Assembly (NCBI RefSeq): GCF_023016285.1
Contig: NZ_CP095413.1
Span: 3,799,001-3,863,000, forward strand
Reading direction: 5' to 3'
Source: Muricauda sp. SCSIO 64092
Lineage (GTDB): Bacteria; Bacteroidota; Bacteroidia; Flavobacteriales; Flavobacteriaceae
DNA: 64,000 nt
Shown in pieces: positions 16,928 through 25,410 of this stretch (position 1 is its first letter; each line of letters opens with the position of its first letter). The position numbers and the translations under genes were made by a program. Below the pieces are notes generated by a model. That model made no database searches. It had not been told where the DNA came from and worked only from the letters and a program-made list of their open reading frames with translations.

Positions 16928-18868
16928 ATGAGCGAAGAAACAAAATCACCCCAATATTCAGCTGATAGTATTCAGGCATTGGAGGGCATGGAACACGTTC
17001 GCATGCGACCTTCCATGTATATAGGCGATGTTGGGACAAGAGGGCTCCATCATTTGGTATATGAAGTCGTGGACAACTCCATTGACGAGGCCATGGGTGG
17101 TCATTGTGATACCATAAGTGTCACCATTAATGAGGACAATTCCATTACCGTACAGGACAATGGTCGTGGTATTCCCGTGGGACTGCATAAAAAGGAAGGG
17201 GTTTCGGCGCTTGAGGTCGTAATGACCAAAATTGGTGCAGGGGGAAAATTTGATAAGGACTCCTATAAGGTTTCCGGTGGTCTCCATGGTGTAGGGGTAT
17301 CCTGTGTCAACGCCCTTTCGGAACATTTAAAAGCCACCGTCCACCGGGAAGGTAAGGTATGGGAGCAGGAATATGAGCGCGGAAAAACATTGTATCCCGT
17401 AAAAAGTGTGGGAGACAGTGATAAGAACGGGACTATAGTGACCTTTCATCCGGACAAGACCATTTTTACGCAAACCACGGAATATAATTATGACACCCTC
17501 GCCAATCGTATGCGGGAATTGGCCTATTTGAACAAAGGGGTCACCATTAACCTTACGGATAAAAGGAATACCGATGACAAGGGGGAATTTGTTTCCGAAA
17601 CCTTTTACTCCGAAGAAGGACTAAAGGAATTCATCAAGTTTTTGGATGAGACCCGGGTACCATTGATCCAGAATGTCATAGCAATGGAAGGGGAGAAGAA
17701 CGGAATTCCCGTTGAGGTGGCGATGATTTACAATACCGGTTTTTCAGAAAACCTTCATAGCTATGTCAATAACATCAATACCCATGAGGGAGGGACCCAT
17801 CTTTCCGGGTTTAGAAGGGGATTGACCTCTACCCTAAAAAAGTATGCGGACAATTCCGGTCTCCTGGACAAGTTGAAATTTGAAATCTCGGGGGATGACT
17901 TCCGTGAAGGGCTAACGGCCATTGTTTCCGTAAAAGTTGCGGAGCCACAATTTGAGGGCCAAACGAAAACCAAACTTGGGAACCGAGAGGTGACCAGTGC
18001 CGTGAGTCAAGCCGTTTCAGAGATGTTGACGGATTATTTGGAAGAACACCCCGACGATGCCAAACAAATCGTTGAAAAGGTAAAGCTTGCCGCGCAAGCC
18101 CGCCATGCCGCGGCCAAGGCCCGCGAAATGGTCCAACGTAAAAATCCAATGGGCGGAGGTGGACTTCCCGGTAAACTGTCGGACTGCTCCGATCAAGACC
18201 CGGAAAACTGCGAATTGTTCCTTGTGGAGGGAGATTCCGCGGGAGGTACGGCGAAAATGGGTCGGGACAGGAATTTTCAGGCCATTCTTCCCTTGCGGGG
18301 AAAGATTTTGAACGTGGAAAAAGCCATGCAGCACAAGGTATTCGAGAACGAAGAAATTAAGAATATCTATACGGCACTTGGGGTAACCATCGGTACGGAG
18401 GAAGACAGTAAAGCACTGAACCTTGAGAAATTACGCTATCATAAGGTGGTGATCATGTGTGATGCAGATGTGGATGGGAGTCATATTGAGACCCTAATTT
18501 TGACCTTCTTCTTCCGTTATATGCGGGAATTGATAGAAGGAGGGCATGTCTACATAGCAACCCCTCCCCTGTATTTGGTCAAGAAAGGCAGCAAAAAACG
18601 CTATGCCTGGAACGATGCCGAACGCGATGAAATTGTGGAATCCATGAAGGGGGGTGCCGGTATTCAGCGTTATAAAGGTCTAGGTGAAATGAATGCGGAA
18701 CAGCTCTGGGATACTACTATGAATCCGGAATTCAGGACATTAAGACAGGTAAGTATTGAAAATGCGACGGAATCCGATCGTATTTTCTCCATGTTAATGG
18801 GAGATGAAGTCCCTCCAAGACGGGAATTTATTGAAAAGAACGCAGTTTACGCCAACATAGATGCGTAG
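16928..18868 (+). CDS. gyrB: DNA gyrase subunit B
   Basis: 646 residues, full length. GHKL ATPase domain: EVVDNSIDEA, DNGRGIPVG, GGLHGVGVSCVNALS. TOPRIM domain: EGDSAGGTAKMGR (about 433) and DADVDGSHI (about 511). C-terminal QRYKGLGEMNAEQLW identifies a type IIA topoisomerase B subunit. The serine of EGDSAGG followed by PLRGKILNVEKA fits GyrB rather than ParE, though subtype is called on overall similarity. With GyrA it introduces negative supercoils. Single gene with terminator at 18901-18927. Confidence 0.96.
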   Translation: MSEETKSPQYSADSIQALEGMEHVRMRPSMYIGDVGTRGLHHLVYEVVDNSIDEAMGGHCDTISVTINEDNSITVQDNGRGIPVGLHKKEGVSALEVVMTKIGAGGKFDKDSYKVSGGLHGVGVSCVNALSEHLKATVHREGKVWEQEYERGKTLYPVKSVGDSDKNGTIVTFHPDKTIFTQTTEYNYDTLANRMRELAYLNKGVTINLTDKRNTDDKGEFVSETFYSEEGLKEFIKFLDETRVPLIQNVIAMEGEKNGIPVEVAMIYNTGFSENLHSYVNNINTHEGGTHLSGFRRGLTSTLKKYADNSGLLDKLKFEISGDDFREGLTAIVSVKVAEPQFEGQTKTKLGNREVTSAVSQAVSEMLTDYLEEHPDDAKQIVEKVKLAAQARHAAAKAREMVQRKNPMGGGGLPGKLSDCSDQDPENCELFLVEGDSAGGTAKMGRDRNFQAILPLRGKILNVEKAMQHKVFENEEIKNIYTALGVTIGTEEDSKALNLEKLRYHKVVIMCDADVDGSHIETLILTFFFRYMRELIEGGHVYIATPPLYLVKKGSKKRYAWNDAERDEIVESMKGGAGIQRYKGLGEMNAEQLWDTTMNPEFRTLRQVSIENATESDRIFSMLMGDEVPPRREFIEKNAVYANIDA

Positions 18869-18900
18869 TTAATAAACGTTAACCAAGAATTCACAACAAA

Positions 18901-18927
18901 AACCCGGATGTCTCATCCGGGTTTTTT
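18901..18927 (+). terminator. Terminator after gyrB
   Basis: Perfect stem AACCCGGATG / CATCCGGGTT with TCT loop and a following T-run, 32 bases past the gyrB stop. Confidence 0.92.
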
Positions 18928-18955
18928 AGTTTAGTGGAAAGAAAAATTTTACAAA

Positions 18956-19969
18956 ATGAAAAAGCTTGTACTATTGGTATTGACCATATCCTGCGTTTCT
19001 TTGGTAAAGGCACAAGATCTTAATGACCTGTTTATTTCCGGTGTGGAGGATGCGGAACGTTTTGCAAATTCCTATTTGGCCCCGGTTCAAGAAGCGGGTA
19101 TCTATAGTATTTCCAATGGATGGTACAACACCGCAGATGCAAAACCTTTAGGCGGATTTGAAATCTCCATTATCGGTAACATCACTGGGTTTAACAATAA
19201 GAATGATAAAAAGGCATTTGTATTGGACCCTTCTGAATATGACAACCTGGATTTTGTGGACAATCCTGGACAGGCCAGGGAGGTTTCCACGGCCTTGGGT
19301 GATATAGAGAACGTTATTGTGTTTGTTGAGGACGAAACGGGCTTGGTAAGGGAAGAATTCGAATTGCCCTCCGGATTGGCCGCTGAAGACTTTAATTTTA
19401 TACCGTCCGGATTTATCCAGGCCAGTGTTGGCTTGATAAAAGGGTTGGAGGTGAAGGCACGTTTCCTTCCCAAAATCAATTTTGATGACGATGCCGAAAT
19501 TGGCTTGTTTGGTGCGGGAGTCCAGTATGAATTCACCAAACTTTTGCCAGCGGATAAAGTATTGCCCGTTGCCATTTCGGCGGTTATTGGTTACACCAAC
19601 CTAAGTGGTGAGTACGATTTTACGGAGTCTTTGGACGTACAAGGGGAAAATCAAAGCATAGATGCCTCCATTAAGACGTGGAATTTTAGCGCCGTGGTTT
19701 CAACGCGTAAAATTCCCGTAATTAACTTTTACGGGGGTATCGGATACATCACCGGACAATCGGATATTGATCTTAACGGAACCTATGTGGTTACTTCCGG
19801 GCCCTTCCAACAAACTTATGAAGATCCCTTTTCGGTATCACAGGACGCCAGTGGCGTTGTGGCCAGTTTAGGCACCAAAATAAAATTGGGGTTCTTTAGG
19901 TTGAATGCCGAGTACAATATCTCCGAATTCAGCACTTTTACGGCTGGAATGAGCTTTGGGTTTAGATAA
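18956..19969 (+). CDS. DUF6588-type outer-membrane protein
   Basis: 337 residues. Signal peptide MKKLVLLVLTISCVSLVKA, then QDLNDLFISGVEDAERFANSY and the repeated YLAPV...GIYSISNGWYNTADAKPLGGFEI segment typical of DUF6588 proteins of Bacteroidota. The second half consists of amphipathic strands with Gly-rich turns (GLFGAGVQYEFTKLL, FYGGIGYITGQSDIDL) and ends in MSFGFR, consistent with a small outer-membrane barrel. Function unknown. It follows the gyrB terminator by 28 bases, so its promoter must lie close to or overlap that hairpin. Confidence 0.8.
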   Translation: MKKLVLLVLTISCVSLVKAQDLNDLFISGVEDAERFANSYLAPVQEAGIYSISNGWYNTADAKPLGGFEISIIGNITGFNNKNDKKAFVLDPSEYDNLDFVDNPGQAREVSTALGDIENVIVFVEDETGLVREEFELPSGLAAEDFNFIPSGFIQASVGLIKGLEVKARFLPKINFDDDAEIGLFGAGVQYEFTKLLPADKVLPVAISAVIGYTNLSGEYDFTESLDVQGENQSIDASIKTWNFSAVVSTRKIPVINFYGGIGYITGQSDIDLNGTYVVTSGPFQQTYEDPFSVSQDASGVVASLGTKIKLGFFRLNAEYNISEFSTFTAGMSFGFR

Positions 19970-19989
19970 GGATAACAACTTAATCAATA

Positions 19990-20030
19990 AAAAAAGTCCC
20001 GGTACTGGTCTCAGTGTTGGGACTTTTTAT
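19990..20030 (+). terminator. Terminator after DUF6588 gene
   Basis: AAAAAGTCCC pairs with GGGACTTTTT across an imperfect 19-base inner region; A-run on one side and T-run on the other could serve both converging genes. Confidence 0.75.
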
Positions 20031-20053
20031 TTCCATATAGCATTTCAATTAAA

Positions 20054-20428
20054 TCATTTTCTGATGGCAAAGACCTCACCGCTCTCCAATTGGAGCATTT
20101 CGTTGTCCGAAGATTGTTTTAAGGATACTTTGACCGGGGGCAGATCCCCTTGGGAATACGAAATGGTATAGACGTCGTCCACAACCTCCCATCTAAAATC
20201 GGTTAGAAACACAACTTCACTTTCGGAATACTGGTGGTATCTCCCTAAGTATACGTCATTAAAAATCCACTCTTCGCTAATTGGGGAATCGGTATTTTTA
20301 GCGATATCATCATTCAAATCCGTTCGTACCCAGATACCCAAAACGGGATCATTGTTTTCTGGGATACGGCTACAATTGCAAACAGCAATGAAGCCAACCA
20401 CGGCCAGCGTGTAGAAGAACCTCCTCAT
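20054..20428 (-). CDS. Small secreted protein or lipoprotein, lipocalin-like
   Basis: 124 residues. Hydrophobic leader MRRFFYTLAVVGFIAVCNCS with two Cys; the second could be lipidated but the lipobox is weak (AVCNC). The body (VLGIWVRTDLNDD, EEWIFNDVYLGRY, RWEVVDDVYTISY, MLQLESGEVFAIRK) is a run of short beta strands seen in lipocalin-like domains. Function unknown. It converges on the DUF6588 gene through a shared terminator. Confidence 0.7.
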   Translation of the reverse strand: MRRFFYTLAVVGFIAVCNCSRIPENNDPVLGIWVRTDLNDDIAKNTDSPISEEWIFNDVYLGRYHQYSESEVVFLTDFRWEVVDDVYTISYSQGDLPPVKVSLKQSSDNEMLQLESGEVFAIRK

Positions 20429-20685
20429 AAGTAGGTATGTCGTTAAGATTGGGATGTAGAGAACGGTATTTAAGAGGCCGATATTGTAAAAATTCGATGT
20501 ATGGCACCTTTGGTTCGGAAAGTTCGATGAAACTCAATTTTTTTTAACAATTCCATGGAAAAGTGCTGTGCGGACCAACACCCAAAAGTTTGTCAAAATC
20601 TTAAAAACTATGACATATTTCATAAAATTATGGTTTTAAAAATCCCTATTTTTGACGGATTTCAGAACAAAAAAACATAAGAACT
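20429..20685. promoter_or_regulatory. Divergent intergenic region upstream of mdh
   Basis: 257 bases between divergent genes. TATTTTTG at 20647-20654 fits the -7 consensus TAnnTTTG and lies 31 bases before the mdh ATG. Nothing else recognisable. Confidence 0.6.
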
Positions 20686-21612
20686 ATGAAAGTCACAGTT
20701 GTAGGTGCTGGAGCAGTAGGAGCCAGCTGCGCGGAGTACATCGCGATAAAGGATTTTACTTCAGAAGTAGTGTTGTTGGACATTAAGGAAGGCTACGCCG
20801 AAGGAAAGGCCATGGACCTCATGCAGACCGCTTCTTTGAACGGTTTTGACACCAAAATTACAGGGACCACCAATGATTATTCCAAAACTGCCGGTAGCGA
20901 CATTGCTGTGATTACTTCGGGAATTCCGAGAAAACCGGGAATGACCCGTGAAGAACTCATTGGAATAAATGCAGGAATTGTGAAAACGGTGGCCGAGAAC
21001 TTGTTGAAACACTCTCCAAACACCATTATTATTGTGGTGAGCAACCCTATGGATACCATGACCTATTTGGTCCATAAAGCTACGGACCTGCCTAAAGAAA
21101 GGATTATTGGGATGGGCGGTGCTTTGGATAGTGCACGGTTTAAATACCGATTGGCCGAAGCCCTGGAAGCACCCATTTCCGATATTGACGGAATGGTTAT
21201 CGGCGGACACAGTGATAAGGGCATGGTTCCCTTAATTGCACATGCAACGCGAAATAGCATCAAAGTATCCGAGTTCCTGGATGAAGAAAAAATGGATTGG
21301 GTGGTTCAGGAAACCAAGGTTGGTGGTGCCACTTTGACCAAATTACTGGGAACCAGTGCCTGGTATGCCCCAGGAGCAGCAGTTTCATCCCTGGTACAGG
21401 CCATTGCCTGTGACCAGAAAAAAATGTTCCCATGCTCTACCTATCTGGAAGGGGAATATGGGTTACAGGATATCTGTATAGGAGTACCCGTTATTTTGGG
21501 CAAAAATGGTATTGAAAAAGTGGTCGAGATTGAACTGTCCGATGCTGAAAAAGCCAAGCTGACTGAAAGTGCCCAGGGCGTAAGCAATACCAACGGGCTG
21601 TTGGAGGTGTAA
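20686..21612 (+). CDS. mdh: Malate dehydrogenase
   Basis: 308 residues. NAD-binding Rossmann motif VVGAGAVGASCAEYIA at the N-terminus, substrate-binding arginines in SGIPRKPGMTREEL, VVSNPMDTMTYLVHKAT, catalytic His in IGGHSDKGMVPLI (near 174) and later GTSAWYAPGAAVSSLV. This is the LDH-like malate dehydrogenase subgroup common in Bacteroidota. It interconverts malate and oxaloacetate in the TCA cycle. Monocistronic; followed by a large inverted repeat at 21632-21719. Confidence 0.96.
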   Translation: MKVTVVGAGAVGASCAEYIAIKDFTSEVVLLDIKEGYAEGKAMDLMQTASLNGFDTKITGTTNDYSKTAGSDIAVITSGIPRKPGMTREELIGINAGIVKTVAENLLKHSPNTIIIVVSNPMDTMTYLVHKATDLPKERIIGMGGALDSARFKYRLAEALEAPISDIDGMVIGGHSDKGMVPLIAHATRNSIKVSEFLDEEKMDWVVQETKVGGATLTKLLGTSAWYAPGAAVSSLVQAIACDQKKMFPCSTYLEGEYGLQDICIGVPVILGKNGIEKVVEIELSDAEKAKLTESAQGVSNTNGLLEV

Positions 21613-21631
21613 AACCCAACGACTTCAAGAT

Positions 21632-21719
21632 AAAATGTCATTTCGGCCGGAGTGGAAGATTACGTCTGGGATTCCCAGGCGTCCAATTCCCAATTACGGA
21701 CTCCCCGAAATGACATTTT
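21632..21719. repeat. Large nested inverted repeat (REP-like), may act as terminator
   Basis: Outer arms AAAATGTCATTTCGG and CCGAAATGACATTTT are perfect 15-base complements, extended inside by GGAGT/ACTCC, with a nested hairpin CTGGG-ATT-CCCAG near 21666-21678. It lies 19 bases after mdh and ends in a T-rich run. ATTTCGG...CCGAAAT palindromes recur in flavobacterial genomes as extragenic repeats (from memory). Confidence 0.8.
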
Positions 21720-21755
21720 CTTTTTGGAAAACCCTTCATAATAACCTCATTTCTA

Positions 21756-21786
21756 TTGGCTAATCCTATTTGAAATGATATATTTG
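21756..21786 (+). promoter_or_regulatory. secDF promoter
   Basis: TTG at 21756-21758, 20-base spacer, TATATTTG at 21779-21786; both elements match the flavobacterial consensus. The secDF ATG is at 21814. Confidence 0.75.
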
Positions 21787-21813
21787 CACGCTGTTTACAA
21801 AAATTAAAAATCA

Positions 21814-24792
21814 ATGCAAAATAAGGGATTAGTAAGGCTTTTTGCGCTGCTTTTCGGCTTGGTCAGTATCTACCAACTCTCCTATACCTTCATTACCAGT
21901 AAAGTTGAAAGTGATGCGGATACCTTTGCCGTAAACCAGATTTCCGAAGCTGAGGAAGATTATGTGGCGAAGCGTGAAGCCTTGGAAGCATCATATTTGG
22001 ATTCGATTGGCGGTAATCCAATTTTGGGGTATACCAACTATGATGATGCCAAAACCAAGGAACTCAACAAGGGCTTGGACCTTAAAGGAGGTATTAATGT
22101 TACCCTCCAGATTTCGGTCAAGGATATTTTAAAAGGGCTGGCCAATAATACCAAAAGTCCGGTATTCAATAAGGCTTTGGCAGATGCCGATGAGGCATCC
22201 AAAAATAGTGATGATACCTACCTGGAACTCTTTTTTGATGCCTTTGATGCCATAAAAGGGGATACCAAACTGGCCTCTCCCGATATTTTTGCCAACAAGA
22301 CCTTAAGTGATGAAATCAATTTTCAAATGACCGATGATGAGGTAAAACCCATCATTCGGAGAAAGATTGATGAATCCGTTGTTTCTGCATTTGAAGTATT
22401 GCGCAAGCGTATTGATGGTTTTGGGGTAACACAGCCCAACATTCAGCGGGAAGGGAACTCGGGCCGTATTTTGGTGGAATTACCCGGTGCCAGGGATGTG
22501 CAACGTGCCCAGGAATTATTGTCCAGTACCGCACAGTTGGAGTTCTGGGAGACCTATCAGCAAAACAATCCAAGTCTTGGACAATTTTTTGTGAACGCCA
22601 ATGAAAAGCTGCGTGAAATCCTTGAACCTGTGGAACAGGCAAAGGATACGTTGAGCACTCCTGAATCGGAAATTGATTCACTCCTCTCCGATGTGGCTGA
22701 AGATTCCCTGGACTTTTCCGTTCAAATAAATCCTCTTTTGAGCAAACTATTGCCCGCTGCGCCCGGTAGCCATGCCATGGCTAGATTGGCCGTTTCCGAT
22801 ACGGCAGAGATTGGGGCCTATTTAAGGATGCCGGAAATACGAAGACTTTTACCGGCCGATGTTCAATTTACCCGATTTGCCTTTGAGAAGCCTCCAAAAG
22901 AATCCGAGGTTGCGGAACTATTTGCATTGAAATCCAACCGTGACGGCGTTCCAAGAATAAGTGGGGATGTGATTACCGATGCCCAGGACACTTTTGACCA
23001 GTTCAATAAACCTGCCGTTACCATGAGTATGAATACCCGTGGGGCCAGGGAATGGGAAAAACTGACAGGGGATGCCTTTAACAACCAAACCGGTATTGCC
23101 ATAGTACTTGACAACAAAGTATATACCGCACCCGGCGTGTCCACAGGACCTATTTCCGGTGGCCGTTCAGAAATTACGGGAACATTTACCATAAATGAGA
23201 CCAAGGATATTGCCAATGTGCTGCGGGCAGGTAAATTACCGGCATCCGCTGAAATTATTCAATCTGAAGTGGTAGGGCCTTCCTTGGGACAGGAAGCTAT
23301 CGATAGTGGTTTTGCCTCCTTTTTGATTGCCATGGCCTTTGTTTTGGTCTGGATGATTTTCTACTACGGGAAGGCTGGAATTTTTGCCGATATCGCCCTG
23401 ATTTTCAATATTCTATTAATTTTTGGGGTGCTGACCAGCTTAGGTGCGGTATTGACCTTGCCCGGTATTGCGGGTATTGTACTGACCATTGGTATGTCCG
23501 TGGATGCCAACGTGCTGATTTTTGAACGTATCAAGGAAGAATTGGCCAAAGGTAAAGGAAAAGCCCAGGCCGTAGCGGACGGATTCAACAATGCCTTGTC
23601 GTCCATTTTGGATGCAAACATTACCACAGGCCTAACGGCGATTATCCTTTTTGTTTTTGGTTCAGGCCCGATCAAAGGATTTGCCACCACCCTTTTGATA
23701 GGTATCGTAACCTCCTTGTTTACGGCCATCTTTGTGACCCGTTTGATGGTGGATTGGTACATCGCCAAACGAGGAAGGGAATTGGCGTTCTCGACCCCTT
23801 TGACCAAAAATCTGTTCACTAACTTGAGCATTGATTTCCTTTCCAAAAGGAAAATTGCTTACGTTATTTCCATAATCCTGGTAGGTGTTGGGGCGTTCTC
23901 CCTATTCACAAAAGGGTTACAGCAAGGTGTCGACTTTATAGGTGGGCGTTCCTATCAAATCCGTTTTGAAAAAGAGGTGAATCCATCTGAGATTGCTTCT
24001 GGCTTAAATGAGGTGTTTGGAAGTGGTACCCAGGTAAAAACCTTTGGCGAGGCCAATCAGATTAAGGTGACGACCCCATATAAGGTAGATGTTGAAGGCA
24101 TTGAGGTGGACAATGAGATTCAAAATAAATTGTATACTTCACTTCAGCAATATCTACCGGATGGTACCTCTTTTGAGGATTTCACCGTTGGAGCTTCAGA
24201 AAAATCGATCGGAATTTTACAATCGACCAAAGTTGGTCCAACCATTGCGGATGACATTAAACAGAATGCCTATTATGCCATTCTGGGATCGTTGGCCGTG
24301 GTGTTTCTTTATATCCTGCTTCGATTTAAAAGATGGCAATTCTCCTTGGGTGCGGTTGCGGCCGTATTCCACGATGTCATGATCGTTTTGGGCATCTTTT
24401 CACTGACCAGTACCATTATGCCCTTCAATATGGAAATTGATCAAGCCTTTATTGCTGCAATACTGACCGTAATTGGGTATTCCCTGAACGATACCGTTGT
24501 TGTGTTTGACCGTATTCGTGAAGTGGTCGGCCTAAAAGGTTGGAAAGGCGGTGCCCATATCAACCAGGCGTTGAACAGTACCTTGAGTCGTACATTGAAT
24601 ACCTCCTTAACCACTTTGATCGTACTTTTGGCCATCTTTGTTTTTGGTGGTGAAAGTTTACGCGGTTTTATGTTCGCAATGATCGTTGGGGTCCTTGTAG
24701 GTACGTATTCATCGGTGTTCATTGCAACTCCGATTATGTTCGATTCCCTAAAAAAGAAGATTGCCAGTGATGGCAAGGTTGCCGTAGCCTAG
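21814..24792 (+). CDS. secDF: Protein translocase subunits SecD and SecF fused
   Basis: 992 residues. The SecD half (about 1-650) has the first membrane helix, KGLDLKGGINVTLQISV, a large periplasmic P1 domain, and helices with GMSVDANVLIFERIKEEL. The SecF half (about 655-990) restarts with SIDFLSKRKIAYVISI, GVDFIGGRSYQIRF, and ends with ILTVIGYSLNDTVVVFDRIRE and FGGESLRGFMFAMIVG. The D/R residues of the SecD VDANVLIFER and SecF NDTVVVFDR motifs are intact. It uses the proton gradient to help exported proteins out of SecYEG. Fusion is normal for Bacteroidota. Confidence 0.96.
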   Translation: MQNKGLVRLFALLFGLVSIYQLSYTFITSKVESDADTFAVNQISEAEEDYVAKREALEASYLDSIGGNPILGYTNYDDAKTKELNKGLDLKGGINVTLQISVKDILKGLANNTKSPVFNKALADADEASKNSDDTYLELFFDAFDAIKGDTKLASPDIFANKTLSDEINFQMTDDEVKPIIRRKIDESVVSAFEVLRKRIDGFGVTQPNIQREGNSGRILVELPGARDVQRAQELLSSTAQLEFWETYQQNNPSLGQFFVNANEKLREILEPVEQAKDTLSTPESEIDSLLSDVAEDSLDFSVQINPLLSKLLPAAPGSHAMARLAVSDTAEIGAYLRMPEIRRLLPADVQFTRFAFEKPPKESEVAELFALKSNRDGVPRISGDVITDAQDTFDQFNKPAVTMSMNTRGAREWEKLTGDAFNNQTGIAIVLDNKVYTAPGVSTGPISGGRSEITGTFTINETKDIANVLRAGKLPASAEIIQSEVVGPSLGQEAIDSGFASFLIAMAFVLVWMIFYYGKAGIFADIALIFNILLIFGVLTSLGAVLTLPGIAGIVLTIGMSVDANVLIFERIKEELAKGKGKAQAVADGFNNALSSILDANITTGLTAIILFVFGSGPIKGFATTLLIGIVTSLFTAIFVTRLMVDWYIAKRGRELAFSTPLTKNLFTNLSIDFLSKRKIAYVISIILVGVGAFSLFTKGLQQGVDFIGGRSYQIRFEKEVNPSEIASGLNEVFGSGTQVKTFGEANQIKVTTPYKVDVEGIEVDNEIQNKLYTSLQQYLPDGTSFEDFTVGASEKSIGILQSTKVGPTIADDIKQNAYYAILGSLAVVFLYILLRFKRWQFSLGAVAAVFHDVMIVLGIFSLTSTIMPFNMEIDQAFIAAILTVIGYSLNDTVVVFDRIREVVGLKGWKGGAHINQALNSTLSRTLNTSLTTLIVLLAIFVFGGESLRGFMFAMIVGVLVGTYSSVFIATPIMFDSLKKKIASDGKVAVA

Positions 24793-24812
24793 CTATAGGT
24801 TCCTAAAAGAGT

Positions 24813-24849
24813 AAACCGCTTTCCTGAGGCATCGGGGAAGCGGTTTTTT
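24813..24849 (+). terminator. Terminator after secDF
   Basis: AAACCGCTTTCC pairs with GGAAGCGGTTT over a loop of about 11 bases and runs into TTTTTTT. Confidence 0.88.
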
Positions 24850-24940
24850 TATGCTTGATCTGGAAAATATTCATGAATATAGGTGATGGCCCCATTTTGG
24901 CTCAGGTGAGCAAAATTGCTATAGCGATGATGGACATCGA

Positions 24941-25078
24941 CTATTTCTTCCTAAGCTTGTGGACCAGTTCCTGGTTTTTCCCACCCTGTAAGCCAATAAC
25001 GACCTTTTTGGAAGTCGGAGCACAAACAGTTTCACAAAAACACTTACGTTCTTCCTTGGATAAGTCCTAAAAACCCAT
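24941..25078 (-). pseudogene. Possible remnant of a small Cys-containing protein
   Basis: On the reverse strand ATG at 25078 is followed after two codons by TAG, then the same frame runs for 41 codons (DLSKEERKCFCETVCAPTSK, then KVVIGLQGGKNQELVHKLRK) to TAG at 24941. The composition looks coding (three Cys, charged helix-like end) and it follows the TfoX-like gene directly on the same strand. It may be the decayed tail of an operon gene, or chance. Weak evidence. Confidence 0.25.
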
Positions 25079-25086
25079 GCAGGCCT

Positions 25087-25410
25087 TTATTTTGGTGGAA
25101 GTGAGTTCACATGTTCAAAGCCTTTTCCCAATAGTGCACTCAACACCTCCACTTGACCTAAAAGCTCTTTTGGGATTAAAACGTATTCCCGCATCTTTGC
25201 CCCGTAGGACATAAAGGGCTTCGCTCCAAATTCCTTGTCGAATTTTTCAGTATCCAATTTGGACAGTCGGATGCCAATTTCATGGTCTTTGTTCAATTGT
25301 GAGAACATATATCCGTTGGAGGATGTATAGGGCATGGTCTTTCCTTTTCGTTCCAATCCGGCCATGGCAATTGCGCTTTCATAGATGGTCAATATTTCGT
25401 CCCTGGTCAT
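25087..25410 (-). CDS. TfoX/YjbR-like small protein
   Basis: 107 residues, full-length small domain. ERKGKTMPYTSSNGYMFSQL and FGAKPFMSYGAKMREYVLIP resemble the TfoX N-terminal / YjbR-like fold of small cytosolic proteins with no known enzyme activity. Its ATG overlaps the stop of the decarboxylase gene upstream by 4 bases (ATGA), so they are translationally coupled. Role in the operon unknown. Confidence 0.65.
   Translation of the reverse strand: MTRDEILTIYESAIAMAGLERKGKTMPYTSSNGYMFSQLNKDHEIGIRLSKLDTEKFDKEFGAKPFMSYGAKMREYVLIPKELLGQVEVLSALLGKGFEHVNSLPPK

Noticed and set aside
12047..20504. 16-base identity AAAATTCGATGTATGG at 12047 and 20489
   Set aside because: A single match of this length is about what chance gives in 64 kb; no further similarity around it.
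24855..25070. 71-codon forward open frame after secDF
   Set aside because: No recognisable features and opposite to a better reverse-strand reading; starts inside or just after the secDF terminator.
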